Shown: one piece after another, positions 35,050 through 43,497 of the stretch
How the letters are laid out: each line of letters begins with the position of its first letter
Position numbering within the stretch: position 1 is the first letter of the stretch
NCBI RefSeq assembly: GCF_009184635.1
Contig: NZ_WELI01000006.1
Location: 248,001-312,000, forward strand
DNA length: 64,000 nt
DNA from: Rudanella paleaurantiibacter
GTDB lineage: Bacteria; Bacteroidota; Bacteroidia; Cytophagales; Spirosomataceae
Direction of reading: 5' to 3'
The notes under the pieces: model-generated
Told to the model about the DNA's origin: nothing
Databases searched by the model: none
What the model saw: the letters and a program-made list of their open reading frames with translations, nothing else
Program-made: the position numbers and the translations under genes

Positions 35050-35077
35050 TTGGTGCGGCCAAAATGTCTTAATTTTG
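35050..35077 (+). promoter_or_regulatory. Bacteroidota-type promoter for prfA
   Basis: TTG at 35050-35052 and TAATTTTG at 35070-35077 (exact TAnnTTTG) are 17 nt apart. Transcription would start near 35084, giving a leader of about 45 nt before the prfA ATG at 35130. Confidence 0.7.
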
Positions 35078-35129
35078 CATCAGCCCACCCGGGCGGCCCC
35101 GCCCCGATGCGGGCTTACTCCCCAGAATT

Positions 35130-36200
35130 ATGCTTGAACAGTTAGAAGCCATTCGTGAGCGTTTCGATGAGGTTGCCCAACAGATTGTGCAGCCCGAGGT
35201 TGTGTCGGACCAGAAACGGTTCATGAAACTGAGCAAAGAATACAAAGACCTCGAAAAAATCGTCAATCAGTACACCGCTTACAAGCAGCTACTGGCCGAA
35301 ATCGATAACGCTAAAGAGATTATCGCGACCGAAAAAGACGAAGAGTTTCGCGAGTTGGCCAAGGCCGAACTCGATGAGTTACTGCCGCAACGGGAGCCTA
35401 TGGAGGAGACGCTGAAAGAAATGCTTATCCCGAAAGACCCGAACGACAGCAAAAACATTATCCTCGAAGTTCGGGGTGGTACCGGGGGCGATGAGGCCGC
35501 CATTTTTGCCGGTGATATTTTCCGGATGTACCAGCGCTTCTGCGAAAAACAGGGCTGGCGTATGTCTATCGTCGACTTTACCGAGGGCTCGTCGGGTGGA
35601 TACAAAGAAATTGTGGCCGAGGTCGAGGGCGAAGATGTGTACGGCAAAATGAAGTTCGAGTCGGGCGTACACCGGGTGCAGCGTGTACCCGCTACCGAAA
35701 CCCAGGGCCGGATTCATACCTCCGCAGCCAGCGTGGCGGTGCTGCCCGAAGCCGAAGAGGTAGATGTGGAACTGAACATGAACGACATTCGGAAAGACAC
35801 GTTCTGCTCGTCGGGGGCCGGTGGTCAGTCGGTAAACACAACGTATTCGGCCGTGCGACTCACGCACATTCCCACGGGAATTGTGGTGCAGTGTCAGGAC
35901 GAACGTTCGCAGCTCAAAAACTTCGACAAAGCCCTCACCGTACTTCGCTCGCGCCTGTACGAGATTGAGTTGCAGAAGCATAACGACGCTATTGCGTCGC
36001 AGCGCAAAACGATGGTGGGTAGTGGCGACCGGTCCGACAAAATTCGGACCTACAACTACCCCCAAAGCCGCGTGACCGACCACCGCATTGGCCTGACGGT
36101 GTACAACCTGCCGTCGGTAATGGACGGCGACATCGGCGAATTCATTGAGCAACTCCGTATTGCCGAAAACGCCGAACGGCTGAAGGAAGGAGCAGTTTAA
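35130..36200 (+). CDS. prfA: Peptide chain release factor 1
   Basis: A 356-aa RF1 that ends translation at UAA and UAG. Domain 2 carries [15 protein letters not shown] with the PAT codon-reading motif of RF1 (RF2 has SPF). The peptidyl hydrolysis motif GGQ lies near residue 230 in [16 protein letters not shown], and GGTGGDEA is the conserved segment before it. Length is normal. It stands alone behind its own promoter and is followed directly by a hairpin repeat and then a true terminator. Confidence 0.97.
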   Translation: MLEQLEAIRERFDEVAQQIVQPEVVSDQKRFMKLSKEYKDLEKIVNQYTAYKQLLAEIDNAKEIIATEKDEEFRELAKAELDELLPQREPMEETLKEMLIPKDPNDSKNIILEVRGGTGGDEAAIFAGDIFRMYQRFCEKQGWRMSIVDFTEGSSGGYKEIVAEVEGEDVYGKMKFESGVHRVQRVPATETQGRIHTSAASVAVLPEAEEVDVELNMNDIRKDTFCSSGAGGQSVNTTYSAVRLTHIPTGIVVQCQDERSQLKNFDKALTVLRSRLYEIELQKHNDAIASQRKTMVGSGDRSDKIRTYNYPQSRVTDHRIGLTVYNLPSVMDGDIGEFIEQLRIAENAERLKEGAV

Positions 36201-36282
36201 TGGATAATGCATAATGATGAATGCGTAATGTATAATGATTGGTGCGTCAGCCCATTATGCATTACGCATTCATCATTATGCC
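36201..36282. repeat. Intergenic hairpin repeat, ATAATGC/GTAATGT words
   Basis: The 28-nt arms at 36210-36237 and 36253-36280 are complementary at 27 of 28 positions. The left arm splits into 7-nt steps: ATAATGC, ATAATGA, TGAATGC, GTAATGT, ATAATGA. The repeat starts directly after the prfA stop codon. A conventional terminator follows at 36306. Confidence 0.93.
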
Positions 36283-36305
36283 CCTCCCGTTTGTGTTCCA
36301 AATAG

Positions 36306-36344
36306 AGCGTCTGTACCGGTGGTTTGCCGTACAGACGCTTTTTG
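36306..36344 (+). terminator. Intrinsic terminator downstream of prfA
   Basis: AGCGTCTGTAC pairs with GTACAGACGCT, with a short G/C extension toward the loop, followed by TTTTTGTTTG. It lies after the hairpin repeat, which shows that the repeat itself is not the usual terminator type here. Confidence 0.88.
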
Positions 36345-36402
36345 TTTGTTATGGGCTCTGTAAGTCCGAATATCGACCCCGAAACAACAAGAGTTACGCG
36401 CT

Positions 36403-37332
36403 ATGCAAACGATTCTGGGAGCTGGTGGAGCCATTGGTGTGGAGTTGGCAAAGGCCCTTCCGCACTATACAACGGATATTCGGCTGGTGAGCCGAAATCC
36501 TAAAGCTGTTAACCCCACCGATCAGTTATTCTCCGCCGACCTGACCGATGCCGCTCAGGTCGACCGGGCGGTGGCTGGTAGTGAGGTGTGTTACCTGACC
36601 ATAGGCTTCGATTATAACACCAAACTTTGGCAGGAACGCTGGCCCGTGCTGATTCGGAACGTGGTGGACGCCTGCGCCAAACACCGGGCTAAACTGGTGT
36701 TTTTTGATAATGTCTATGCCATCGGGGGTGATAACGTTCGGCATATCACCGAAACCTCGCCCATGAGCCCAACCAGCAAAAAAGGAGAGGTTCGGGCCGC
36801 CGTTGACCGGGTTATTCTGGACGCTGTAGAAAAGGGACGCATCGATGCAATCATCGCGCGAGCCCCGGATTTTTTCGGGCCGGTCAAGCAAACAAGTATC
36901 ACCATGACGCTTATTTACGATAATCTGGTGAAGGGGAAATCGGCGCAGTGGCTTTGCAACGCGAAGGTGCCGCACTCTACGGGCTATACCCCCGATCTGG
37001 CCAAAGGAACGGCTTTGCTGGGCAATACGCCCGATGCGTTCAACCAGATCTGGAACCTGCCCGTAACCCCCGAAGCACCCACTGGGGAGGAGTGGGCCAA
37101 GTTGTTCGCCGAGGTCATGAACGCCAAAGCGGGTGTGCAGACGCTACCCGGCTGGGGCCTTTGGGCGTTGGGCTTATTCGTGCCGATTATGAAGGAAATC
37201 TACGAAATGCGCTACCAGTACGACCGCCCGTATTTCTTCGACTCGGCCAAGTTTGACAGCCGTTTCAACTACATCCCCACCACAAACAAAGAGGCTATTC
37301 GGCAGACGATAGAAGTAATGCGTAATGCGTAA
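36403..37332 (+). CDS. NAD(P)-binding epimerase-like SDR protein
   Basis: A 309-aa atypical/extended SDR with a GAGGAIG glycine motif at the very start (MQTILGAGGAIG), a Rossmann fold to about 170, and a C-terminal part like NAD-dependent epimerase/dehydratase family proteins. A YxxxK motif is not clear: the expected region reads VYAIGGDN. Substrate unknown. The last residues (VMRNA then stop) are encoded by the first heptamers of the repeat behind it, so the C-terminus appears to have been set by the repeat. It converges on another SDR gene. Confidence 0.82.
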   Translation: MQTILGAGGAIGVELAKALPHYTTDIRLVSRNPKAVNPTDQLFSADLTDAAQVDRAVAGSEVCYLTIGFDYNTKLWQERWPVLIRNVVDACAKHRAKLVFFDNVYAIGGDNVRHITETSPMSPTSKKGEVRAAVDRVILDAVEKGRIDAIIARAPDFFGPVKQTSITMTLIYDNLVKGKSAQWLCNAKVPHSTGYTPDLAKGTALLGNTPDAFNQIWNLPVTPEAPTGEEWAKLFAEVMNAKAGVQTLPGWGLWALGLFVPIMKEIYEMRYQYDRPYFFDSAKFDSRFNYIPTTNKEAIRQTIEVMRNA

Positions 37333-37402
37333 TGATGAATGCGTAATGCGTTGACACGAACAATTTGTTACACATTACGCATTCATCATTATGCATTATT
37401 TA
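37316..37402. repeat. Hairpin repeat filling the gap between convergent SDR genes
   Basis: The left arm is a clean 7-nt tandem: GTAATGC, GTAATGC, GTAATGA, TGAATGC, GTAATGC. The right arm (37373-37400) is its near complement. The plus-strand SDR gene stops inside the left arm (TAA at 37330-37332), and the minus-strand SDR gene stops at the edge of the right arm (37400-37402). Confidence 0.93.
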
Positions 37403-38188
37403 CAGCCCGCCCGTCTTGCCGCCGTCGACTGGTACGTTGATACCCGAAATGCTGGCGGCTGCGGGCGTGCAGAGGAAAGCGACGGCCGCGGCCACTTCCT
37501 CGGCGGAAGCGAAGCGGCCAATGGGAATTTCGCGCTCCATTTGGGCGGCTACTTCATCTTCAGTCTTGCCTGAAGCGCCAGCCCGCATGCTAAGCACAGC
37601 ATCGAGCCGTGCCGTGCGGGTGTAGCCCGGTAGCACGTTGTTGACCGTGATGCCCCAGGGCCCCAACTCCAGCGAGAGGGTTTTGGCCCATTGTGCCACG
37701 GCCCCCCGGATGGTGTTCGACACGCCCAGCCCCACAATGGGCTGCTTAACCGAGGTGCTGATAATATTGACAATGCGCCCGTAACCGGCCTCGCGCATAC
37801 CGGGGGCCACGGCCTGCACCAGCGTTTGGTTGTTGATTAGATGGTTGTGAAATGTCTGAACAAAAGCCTCGGCGGGTGCGTCGATGAGTGGCCCACCGGC
37901 CGGTCCGCCGGTATTGTTGATAAGTATGTGGATAACAGATGTTTTGGTCCACAATTCCTGTAAAGCCTCGGCCACATTGCCCGGCTGGTTAAAATCGGCC
38001 ACAACGAACCCGTGCTGCTGCCCCTGGCTCGTATCGAGTTCGGTGATGGTTTGGGCGAGGGCGGCTTCGTTACGGGCCATCAGAAAGACGTTGGCACCCA
38101 GCAGGGCTAACTCCACCGCCGATGCACGGCCTATGCCCTGTGTACTGCCACAAACAAGGGCGGTTTTGCCTGTAAGATTAAGATTCAT
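37400..38188 (-). CDS. SDR family oxidoreductase with altered active site
   Basis: A 262-aa classical-length SDR. The cofactor site is CGSTQGIG; the NNAG motif reads NNTGG; the Ser of the active site is present (IISTS). The YxxxK position reads SNTIR, with Ser for Tyr and Arg for Lys. This SNxxR form recurs in a recognised group of SDRs annotated as 3-oxoacyl-ACP reductase-like, so it is probably a subfamily trait and not decay. The C-terminus has the family GINVPVDGG. It ends in the shared hairpin repeat with the convergent gene. Confidence 0.85.
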   Translation of the reverse strand: MNLNLTGKTALVCGSTQGIGRASAVELALLGANVFLMARNEAALAQTITELDTSQGQQHGFVVADFNQPGNVAEALQELWTKTSVIHILINNTGGPAGGPLIDAPAEAFVQTFHNHLINNQTLVQAVAPGMREAGYGRIVNIISTSVKQPIVGLGVSNTIRGAVAQWAKTLSLELGPWGITVNNVLPGYTRTARLDAVLSMRAGASGKTEDEVAAQMEREIPIGRFASAEEVAAAVAFLCTPAAASISGINVPVDGGKTGGL

Positions 38189-38249
38189 AGAGAAATTCTG
38201 TCGGTACGATGTAAACTTTTGGCCTTTGCAGCGCGTATATGGTTAGAGA

Positions 38250-38257
38250 CAAAAGTA
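38250..38257 (-). promoter_or_regulatory. Possible minus-7 box for the minus-strand SDR gene
   Basis: On the minus strand TACTTTTG matches TAnnTTTG exactly, about 62 nt before the ATG at 38188. No well-spaced TTTG minus-33 box was found. Confidence 0.4.
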
Positions 38258-38276
38258 GGGTATTCCCCCGTTCACG

Positions 38277-39035
38277 ATGTACCAAAAAATCACCTTCATG
38301 GTAGCTGCGTGCTGCCTCTTACTTGCCGTAGCGGTTGGGGCATCGGCCCCGCAGTCGGTTGACCACAGCCTGTTCGACCGGGTTCTGAAAAAATACGTGG
38401 ACGAAAAAGGGATGGTTAATTATAAGGCCCTTAAAAAAGACCCCAAAGACCTGAATGCTTATCTGGACCTGTTGAGCAAAAACCCACCCGCAACGAGTTG
38501 GAGCAAAAATGACCAGCTGGCGTACTGGATCAACGCGTACAATGCCTACACACTCCGGCTGATTCTGGACTATTACCCGGTCAAAAGCATCAAAGACATT
38601 GGTAGCAAAATTCAGATTCCGTTTGTGAATACGCCCTGGGCCAAGAGCTTTATCAAAATTGGGAAAGAAACCATGAGCCTCGACAACATCGAGCATGGAA
38701 CCATCCGCAAGCAGTTCAACGACCCCCGGATTCATTTCGCCCTGGTGTGCGCGGCTGTGTCGTGCCCGAAACTTCGGAATGAAGCCTATGTAGGCAATCG
38801 GCTGGATGCCCAACTGAATGAGCAGGGCGTTGATTTCCTGAACGACCCCGCTAAAAATGCCATTTCGGGGAGCCGGGCGTCGCTCTCGAAAATTCTGGAT
38901 TGGTACGGCGACGACTTCGAGAAAAGTGGCAAGACGCTGGAGAGCTGGATTAACCGGTATTCTAAGACCAAGCTGACCACCGATACCAAAATCTCGTATT
39001 TAGACTATAACTGGAACCTGAACGAACAAAAATAG
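38277..39035 (+). CDS. Exported DUF547 protein
   Basis: A 252-aa protein with a signal peptide (about 1-24) and a DUF547 domain: VNYKALKKD, WINAYNAYTLRLIL, LDNIEHGTIR, HFALVCAAVSCPKLRNEAY and a C-terminal WINRY. The Cys-containing CAAVSCP segment is a hallmark of this family, whose members are suspected to be papain-like or transglutaminase-like, though no activity is established. It is probably periplasmic. A perfect 28-bp inverted repeat begins at its stop codon. Confidence 0.88.
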   Translation: MYQKITFMVAACCLLLAVAVGASAPQSVDHSLFDRVLKKYVDEKGMVNYKALKKDPKDLNAYLDLLSKNPPATSWSKNDQLAYWINAYNAYTLRLILDYYPVKSIKDIGSKIQIPFVNTPWAKSFIKIGKETMSLDNIEHGTIRKQFNDPRIHFALVCAAVSCPKLRNEAYVGNRLDAQLNEQGVDFLNDPAKNAISGSRASLSKILDWYGDDFEKSGKTLESWINRYSKTKLTTDTKISYLDYNWNLNEQK

Positions 39036-39124
39036 TACAGTGAAGCGGTGCTTCGCTGGGCCCTTAGGCCAATAGGATAACACCTTTGGCTTTACAGCCC
39101 AGCGAAGCACCGCTTCACTGTACT
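39034..39124. repeat. Perfect 28-bp inverted repeat at the end of the DUF547 gene
   Basis: The arms 39034-39061 and 39097-39124 are fully complementary over 28 nt (outer end AGTACAGTGAAGCGG, inner end GCTGGGC), with a 35-nt loop. No T-run follows on either strand. The arms do not show the 7-nt period of the other elements, and the left arm starts inside the DUF547 stop codon. Confidence 0.95.
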
Positions 39125-39241
39125 GGGCAGTGGGCAGTTCTTGCGAACAAATCATGTAGGAAACGGTTGAGCTTATATTGCTCACGGCCTTCCTCCACTG
39201 CTTACTTCCACTGCTAACTGCTACTGCCTACTGTTACTAAA
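39122..39241. repeat. Hairpin-like repeat, GGGCAGT/CACTGCT words
   Basis: The left part has GGGCAGT twice at 7-nt spacing. The right part (about 39196-39235) has complementary words CACTGCT, ACTGCTA, ACTGCCT. Arms are uneven in length and separated by about 55 nt. It ends just before the Cry-DASH start at 39244. Confidence 0.72.
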
Positions 39242-39243
39242 AA

Positions 39244-40692
39244 ATGAAGCGTATCCTGTACTGGTTCCGTAACGACCTACGATTACACGACAATGAAGCC
39301 TTTAGCCGCGCTGTCCGGCAGGCCGACGAAGTACTCCCCGTTTTTATTTTCAACCCGGCTCTGTTTGCGCAGTTACCACGTCTGGGGTTCCGAAAAACCG
39401 AAATTTTTCGCGCTAGTTTTTTGGTTGAGAGTGTCGCCGACCTCCGGCGTAACTTGCGCAACCGGGGCGCTCACCTGATTGTGCGCGTAGGCGACCCGGC
39501 TCAGATACTAGCCGAGCTGGCCCGCGAGATCAAAGCGGATGCCATTTATGCCAGCAAGGAGGTGACGAGCGAAGAAACCGGCATGGAGTCGCGGTTGAGC
39601 AAGCTGCTCAAACCGCAAAATATCGACCTGGAGCTGTTCTGGCAATCGACGCTCTACCACGTGCGCGATTTGCCCTTCGATATTTCGCGTTTGCCCGACG
39701 TGTTCTCGCAGTTTCGGAATCAGGTAGAGCGCCGGGCCAAAATCCGCGCGACGGTCGAAGACCCCATGCGGGTGAAGCTCGTGCCCGAGATCGACCCCGG
39801 CGATATGCCGTCGCTTGCTTCGTTCGGTTTTTCGGCCGAGCAGATCGAAGCCCTGAACCGCCCGGATGCCCGGCGGGCGGTGGCCTTTAAGGGGGGCGAA
39901 ACCGTGGCCCTGCAGCGGCTCGAAAGCTACCTGTGGGAAAAAGACCTGATTAAGACCTACAAAGAAACGCGCAACGGGCTGCTGGGCGAGGACTACTCGA
40001 GCAAGTTTTCGGCCTGGCTGGCCCATGGCTGTTTGTCGCCCCGGCTGATTTACGAAGAGGTGCTACGCTACGAAGACGAGCGCGTGAAAAACGACTCGAC
40101 CTACTGGCTCATTTTTGAGTTGATCTGGCGGGATTTCTTCCGGTTTGTGGCCCTCCGCTTCGGCGACCGTATTTTCAAGCCGAGCGGTATTAAGCACGAC
40201 CTCCAGAAACGCTGGCGGCACGACCAAAATTTATTTATTCGCTGGACCGAGGGGCAAACGGGTATCCCGTTTGTCGACGCCAACATGCGCGAACTGGCCG
40301 CTACTGGTTTCATGAGCAACCGGGGTCGCCAAAACGTGGGTAGTTTTCTGGTCAAAGACCTGGGCATCGACTGGACCTGGGGCGCAGCCTGGTTCGAGAG
40401 TATGCTGGTCGACTACGACCCGTGCAGCAACTGGGGCAACTGGAACTACACGGCCGGTGTGGGCAACGATCCCCGCGAGGATCGGTATTTTAACATCTAC
40501 AGCCAGGCGACTCGCTACGACGAAGCGGGTGAGTACGTAAAACATTGGCTCCCCGAACTGGCCAAGGTGCCCGCCCCGAAGGTCCATATCGTCTCGAACC
40601 TGAGCCCGCAAGAGCAGCGGCAGTATGACGTGGCCCTGGGTGATACCTACCCAATGCCGCTGGTAAATCCAAATAAGTGGCTGAAACGCTAA
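39244..40692 (+). CDS. Cryptochrome/photolyase, DASH type
   Basis: A 482-aa flavoprotein. The N-terminal photolyase domain (RILYWFRNDLRLHDNEA) binds the antenna folate; the C-terminal FAD domain has ETRNGLLGEDYSSKFSAWLA, characteristic of Cry-DASH, and WIFELIWRDFFRF-like and NRGRQNVGSFLVKDLGIDW segments. Family members repair cyclobutane dimers, best in single-stranded DNA, and may act as light sensors. The ATG follows the GGGCAGT repeat by 2 nt. A clear terminator follows. It is monocistronic. Confidence 0.94.
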   Translation: MKRILYWFRNDLRLHDNEAFSRAVRQADEVLPVFIFNPALFAQLPRLGFRKTEIFRASFLVESVADLRRNLRNRGAHLIVRVGDPAQILAELAREIKADAIYASKEVTSEETGMESRLSKLLKPQNIDLELFWQSTLYHVRDLPFDISRLPDVFSQFRNQVERRAKIRATVEDPMRVKLVPEIDPGDMPSLASFGFSAEQIEALNRPDARRAVAFKGGETVALQRLESYLWEKDLIKTYKETRNGLLGEDYSSKFSAWLAHGCLSPRLIYEEVLRYEDERVKNDSTYWLIFELIWRDFFRFVALRFGDRIFKPSGIKHDLQKRWRHDQNLFIRWTEGQTGIPFVDANMRELAATGFMSNRGRQNVGSFLVKDLGIDWTWGAAWFESMLVDYDPCSNWGNWNYTAGVGNDPREDRYFNIYSQATRYDEAGEYVKHWLPELAKVPAPKVHIVSNLSPQEQRQYDVALGDTYPMPLVNPNKWLKR

Positions 40693-40700
40693 ATCAAAAC

Positions 40701-40743
40701 AACAAATCGGGCCGGGAGATACATCTTCCGGCCCGATTTGTTT
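40701..40743 (+). terminator. Intrinsic terminator after Cry-DASH gene
   Basis: A 15-bp stem (AACAAATCGGGCCGG with CCGGCCCGATTTGTT) and 12-nt loop end in a short T-run. The A/T ends of the stem allow function on both strands. Confidence 0.9.
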
Positions 40744-40896
40744 AGGGGCACAGGGAGCCTTTGATAAGCTAATCGCGTTTTTCGGCCGCTCATCGTTTAA
40801 ACAACGACCTCTAAAAAATAGTCAATACAGAACTGATCGGATTTTTTTTAGCTTTACCCCGATTTGACGATCAACCCGTTTATCAAATTAGAAACC

Positions 40897-41481
40897 ATGT
40901 CAAGAACCACAATTATCGTTGTCGTTGTATTAGCCCTGTTGGGCATGTATGGCTGTAGCTCATACAACGGCCTTGTCGAAAAAGATACTGCCGTTGAAAA
41001 AACCTGGGGTAACGTTCAGACGCAATACCAGCGCCGGGCCGACCTGATTCCTAACCTTGTGCGTACGGTACAAGGGGCTGCTAACTTTGAGAAAAGCACA
41101 TTGCAGGCGGTTATTTCAGCACGGGCCAATGCTACGGGCATCAACCTGAACGCCGACCAGCTGACCCCCGAAAATATTCAGAAGTTCCAGGCCGCGCAGG
41201 ATCAACTGTCGGGCTCGTTGTCGCGCTTGCTGGCAGTAGCCGAAAACTATCCGCAGTTGCGTGCAACACAGAACTTCTCTGATTTGCAGGCGCAGCTCGA
41301 AGGAACCGAAAACCGAATTACGGTGGCCCGTAACGACTTCAACCAGGTTGTAGGTGACTATAACCAATCGGTGCGGTCGTTTCCGAACAACATTTTTGCC
41401 GGTATTTTCGGGTTCCAGCGCCGGGGCTTCTTTGAGGCCAGTCAGGCAGCCCAGTCGGCACCAACGGTAGACTTTAAATAA
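40897..41481 (+). CDS. LemA family protein
   Basis: A 194-aa LemA-family protein: an N-terminal hydrophobic helix ending in a lipobox-like MYGCSS, then long helices with NGLVEKDTAVEKTW, QRRADLIPNLV, the NYPQLRA segment and the C-terminal FPNNIFAGIFGF. LemA proteins form helical bundles anchored to the membrane; their role is unclear. The start ATG 40897 is preferred to 40864. It is followed, across a hairpin repeat, by two TPM-domain genes, a conserved association seen in many bacteria. Confidence 0.93.
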   Translation: MSRTTIIVVVVLALLGMYGCSSYNGLVEKDTAVEKTWGNVQTQYQRRADLIPNLVRTVQGAANFEKSTLQAVISARANATGINLNADQLTPENIQKFQAAQDQLSGSLSRLLAVAENYPQLRATQNFSDLQAQLEGTENRITVARNDFNQVVGDYNQSVRSFPNNIFAGIFGFQRRGFFEASQAAQSAPTVDFK

Positions 41482-41571
41482 TGCGTAATGATGAATGCGT
41501 AATGCGTAAGAACGTTCATGAAGACTGGCCTTCTTTCATTACGCATTCATCATTATACATTACGCATTAAG
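41479..41571. repeat. Hairpin repeat filling the lemA to TPM gap
   Basis: The left arm starts in the lemA stop codon and reads TAATGCG, TAATGAT, GAATGCG, TAATGCG at 7-nt steps. The right arm (41537-41569) is complementary, with one extra heptamer (TATAATG on the reverse strand). It ends 2 nt before the ATG at 41574. Confidence 0.92.
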
Positions 41572-41573
41572 CC

Positions 41574-41999
41574 ATGCAAATCCCTGCCGAACAACAACAA
41601 CAGATCATAGCCGCTATTAAGCAGGCTGAGTTAGCCACGTCGGGCGAGGTTCGGGTCCATATCGAGGGCCCTTGCCCAACGGGCGACCCGGTGGCGCGGG
41701 CGATTGAGGTGTTTGCCCATTTAGGCATGCACCAGACCCGTGAGCAAAACGGCGTTCTCTTTTACCTGGCCGTTGATGATCGGAAGTTTGCGGTCATTGG
41801 CGACAAGGGTATTGATGCGCGGGTACCTGCCGGATTCTGGGACGAAACCAAAGAACTGATGCGTCGGCACTTTGCCCAGGGTCAGTATGCCGAAGGGCTG
41901 GCTGGCGGGATAGCCCGGGCTGGTGAGCAACTGAAGCACTATTTCCCCCGGCTGGCCGACGATTCCAATGAACTCTCCGACGATATTTCGTTTAGCTGA
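41574..41999 (+). CDS. TPM-domain protein, short cytoplasmic form
   Basis: A 141-aa protein consisting of a TPM domain (PF04536) without signal peptide or membrane helix: SGEVRVHIE, then GVLFYLAVDDRKFAVIGDKGI and a C-terminal helix with GGIARAGEQLKHYFP. TPM domains bind metals; some show phosphatase-like activity and some act in photosystem II repair, but the bacterial role is unsettled. It lies between lemA and a membrane TPM protein gene (the latter begins 6 nt downstream), and the three probably form one unit. Confidence 0.88.
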   Translation: MQIPAEQQQQIIAAIKQAELATSGEVRVHIEGPCPTGDPVARAIEVFAHLGMHQTREQNGVLFYLAVDDRKFAVIGDKGIDARVPAGFWDETKELMRRHFAQGQYAEGLAGGIARAGEQLKHYFPRLADDSNELSDDISFS

Positions 42000-42005
42000 T
42001 TGCTT

Positions 42006-42818
42006 GTGAACGATCCTATATTCCGTAACCGACGCCTGTTTGGGCTATGCTGGCTACTGGCTTTGCTCCTGACGGTGAGCACGGCGGTGCGTGCGCAAAC
42101 AGGCAACCCCAACGATGTCATTCCAAACCGGCCTAACCCGCCCCGTCTGGTCAATGACTACGTTGGGATTCTGCAACCCGGCGAACGGGCCATTCTTGAA
42201 GAAAAGCTGCGCCGATACAACGATTCTACCTCGACGCAGATCACCCTCGTCATTGTCAAAACGACCGAACCGTACCCCATCGGTGATTTTGCATTTCAGG
42301 TGGGCCGCAAATGGGGCGTAGGGCAGAAAGGCAAAAACAATGGTCTGGTATTAGCCTGGGCCACGGGCGACCGTAAAATCTACATTGCCACGGGCTATGG
42401 CCTCGAAGGGGCCATTCCTGATGCCGTTGCTAACCGAATTGTGGATAATATCATTGTCCCGGCGTTTAAGCAGCAGCAATACTTTCAGGGCTTAGACGCG
42501 GCTACCACCGAAATTATCAAGCGGGCACAGGGCGAGTATAAATCGGAACCCGCCAATGAAGATGGTGGAGGTGATATTTTCGTCTGGATCTTCCTGATTT
42601 TGGTGGTTATTATCCTCTTTAGCTGGATAAACCGCCGGGGTGGTGGCAACCGGTACCGGGGTGGTGGTGGCGGAGGCTGGTTTATTCCGTACACCACGTA
42701 CACCGGATGGGGTAGCTCATCGGGTAGCTGGGGCGGTGGTGGCGGAGGTGGTGGCTCCGACTTTGGCGGCTTCGGGGGCGGTAGCTTCGGAGGTGGTGGC
42801 GCTGGTGGAGATTATTAA
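42006..42818 (+). CDS. Membrane TPM-domain protein with glycine-rich tail (YgcG-like)
   Basis: A protein of about 270 aa with a signal peptide, a periplasmic TPM domain (VNDYVGILQPGERAILE, TQITLVIVKT, GLVLAWATGDRKIYIATGYGLEGAIPD), one membrane helix near 200-218 and a Gly/Ser-rich C-terminus. This architecture matches YgcG. The GTG at 42006 is chosen as start; a TTG at 42000 directly behind the previous stop is also possible, and no ATG is available. The gene ends before a strong terminator. Confidence 0.88.
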   Translation: MNDPIFRNRRLFGLCWLLALLLTVSTAVRAQTGNPNDVIPNRPNPPRLVNDYVGILQPGERAILEEKLRRYNDSTSTQITLVIVKTTEPYPIGDFAFQVGRKWGVGQKGKNNGLVLAWATGDRKIYIATGYGLEGAIPDAVANRIVDNIIVPAFKQQQYFQGLDAATTEIIKRAQGEYKSEPANEDGGGDIFVWIFLILVVIILFSWINRRGGGNRYRGGGGGGWFIPYTTYTGWGSSSGSWGGGGGGGGSDFGGFGGGSFGGGGAGGDY

Positions 42819-42840
42819 GAAGAACACGTACCGACACGAT

Positions 42841-42873
42841 AAAAAAAGGGGACTCAACTGAGTCCCCTTTTTT
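42841..42873. terminator. Bidirectional terminator
   Basis: An A-run, then GGGGACTCA paired with TGAGTCCCC, then TTTTTT. It separates the TPM gene from the convergent YceI gene. Confidence 0.92.
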
Positions 42874-42903
42874 GCGTATGAGTATAGAAACCGAAATTCA
42901 CCC

Positions 42904-43497
42904 TTATTTTTTCTCCGTTACAGCGTTTTGCTTCGCAAACTCAGCTGCACCGCGCAATTCAACTTCGTCGCTGACAACAGCCGTTGAGCTGGAGCCAACA
43001 CCAAAATCAGACCGCTTCAGGGTACCACTAACTTTAATGCCAACTTTTTCCGACTTGCCACGGGGCGTCTCCTGCGTGATAGGTCCGTTCATAACCAGAT
43101 CGAGCGTAACGGGCTTGGTTACACCGTGCATGGTCAGGTCGCCCATGAGCTTGTATTTCTTACCTTCTACTTTTTTCATCGACGTGCTCTTGAACGTCAG
43201 CGTCGGAAACTTCGCCGTGTCGAAGAAGTCAGCGCTTTTCAGGTGACCATCCCGACGCTCATTGTCTGTGTTGATACTGTTTACGTCGGCAGTCAGTTCA
43301 AAAACGGCGTCTGACAGATCGGGCTTCGACGAGGTCACCGTAGCGTCGATGGTTTTGAAGTTACCATCCACTTCCGTCAGCATAAGGTGTGTAACCGTAA
43401 AGCCAAGGCGGCTGTGTGACTTGTCTAAGTTCCAGGTTTGGGCATACGTGCTCAGTGAGCTAAGGGCAACAGCAACAAGAAGCGACAGGCGTTTCAT
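42904..43497 (-). CDS. YceI family protein
   Basis: A 197-aa YceI-family protein: signal peptide (MKRLSLLVAVALSSLSTYAQ), then WNLDKSHSRLGFTVTHLM and the lipocalin-like barrel with SINTDNERRDGHLKSADFFD and FKRSDFG-like segments. YceI proteins bind polyisoprenoid or other hydrophobic ligands in the periplasm. The frame extends upstream to 43596, but ATG 43497 starts at the signal peptide. It is a single gene ending in a terminator shared with the TPM gene. Confidence 0.92.
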   Translation of the reverse strand: MKRLSLLVAVALSSLSTYAQTWNLDKSHSRLGFTVTHLMLTEVDGNFKTIDATVTSSKPDLSDAVFELTADVNSINTDNERRDGHLKSADFFDTAKFPTLTFKSTSMKKVEGKKYKLMGDLTMHGVTKPVTLDLVMNGPITQETPRGKSEKVGIKVSGTLKRSDFGVGSSSTAVVSDEVELRGAAEFAKQNAVTEKK

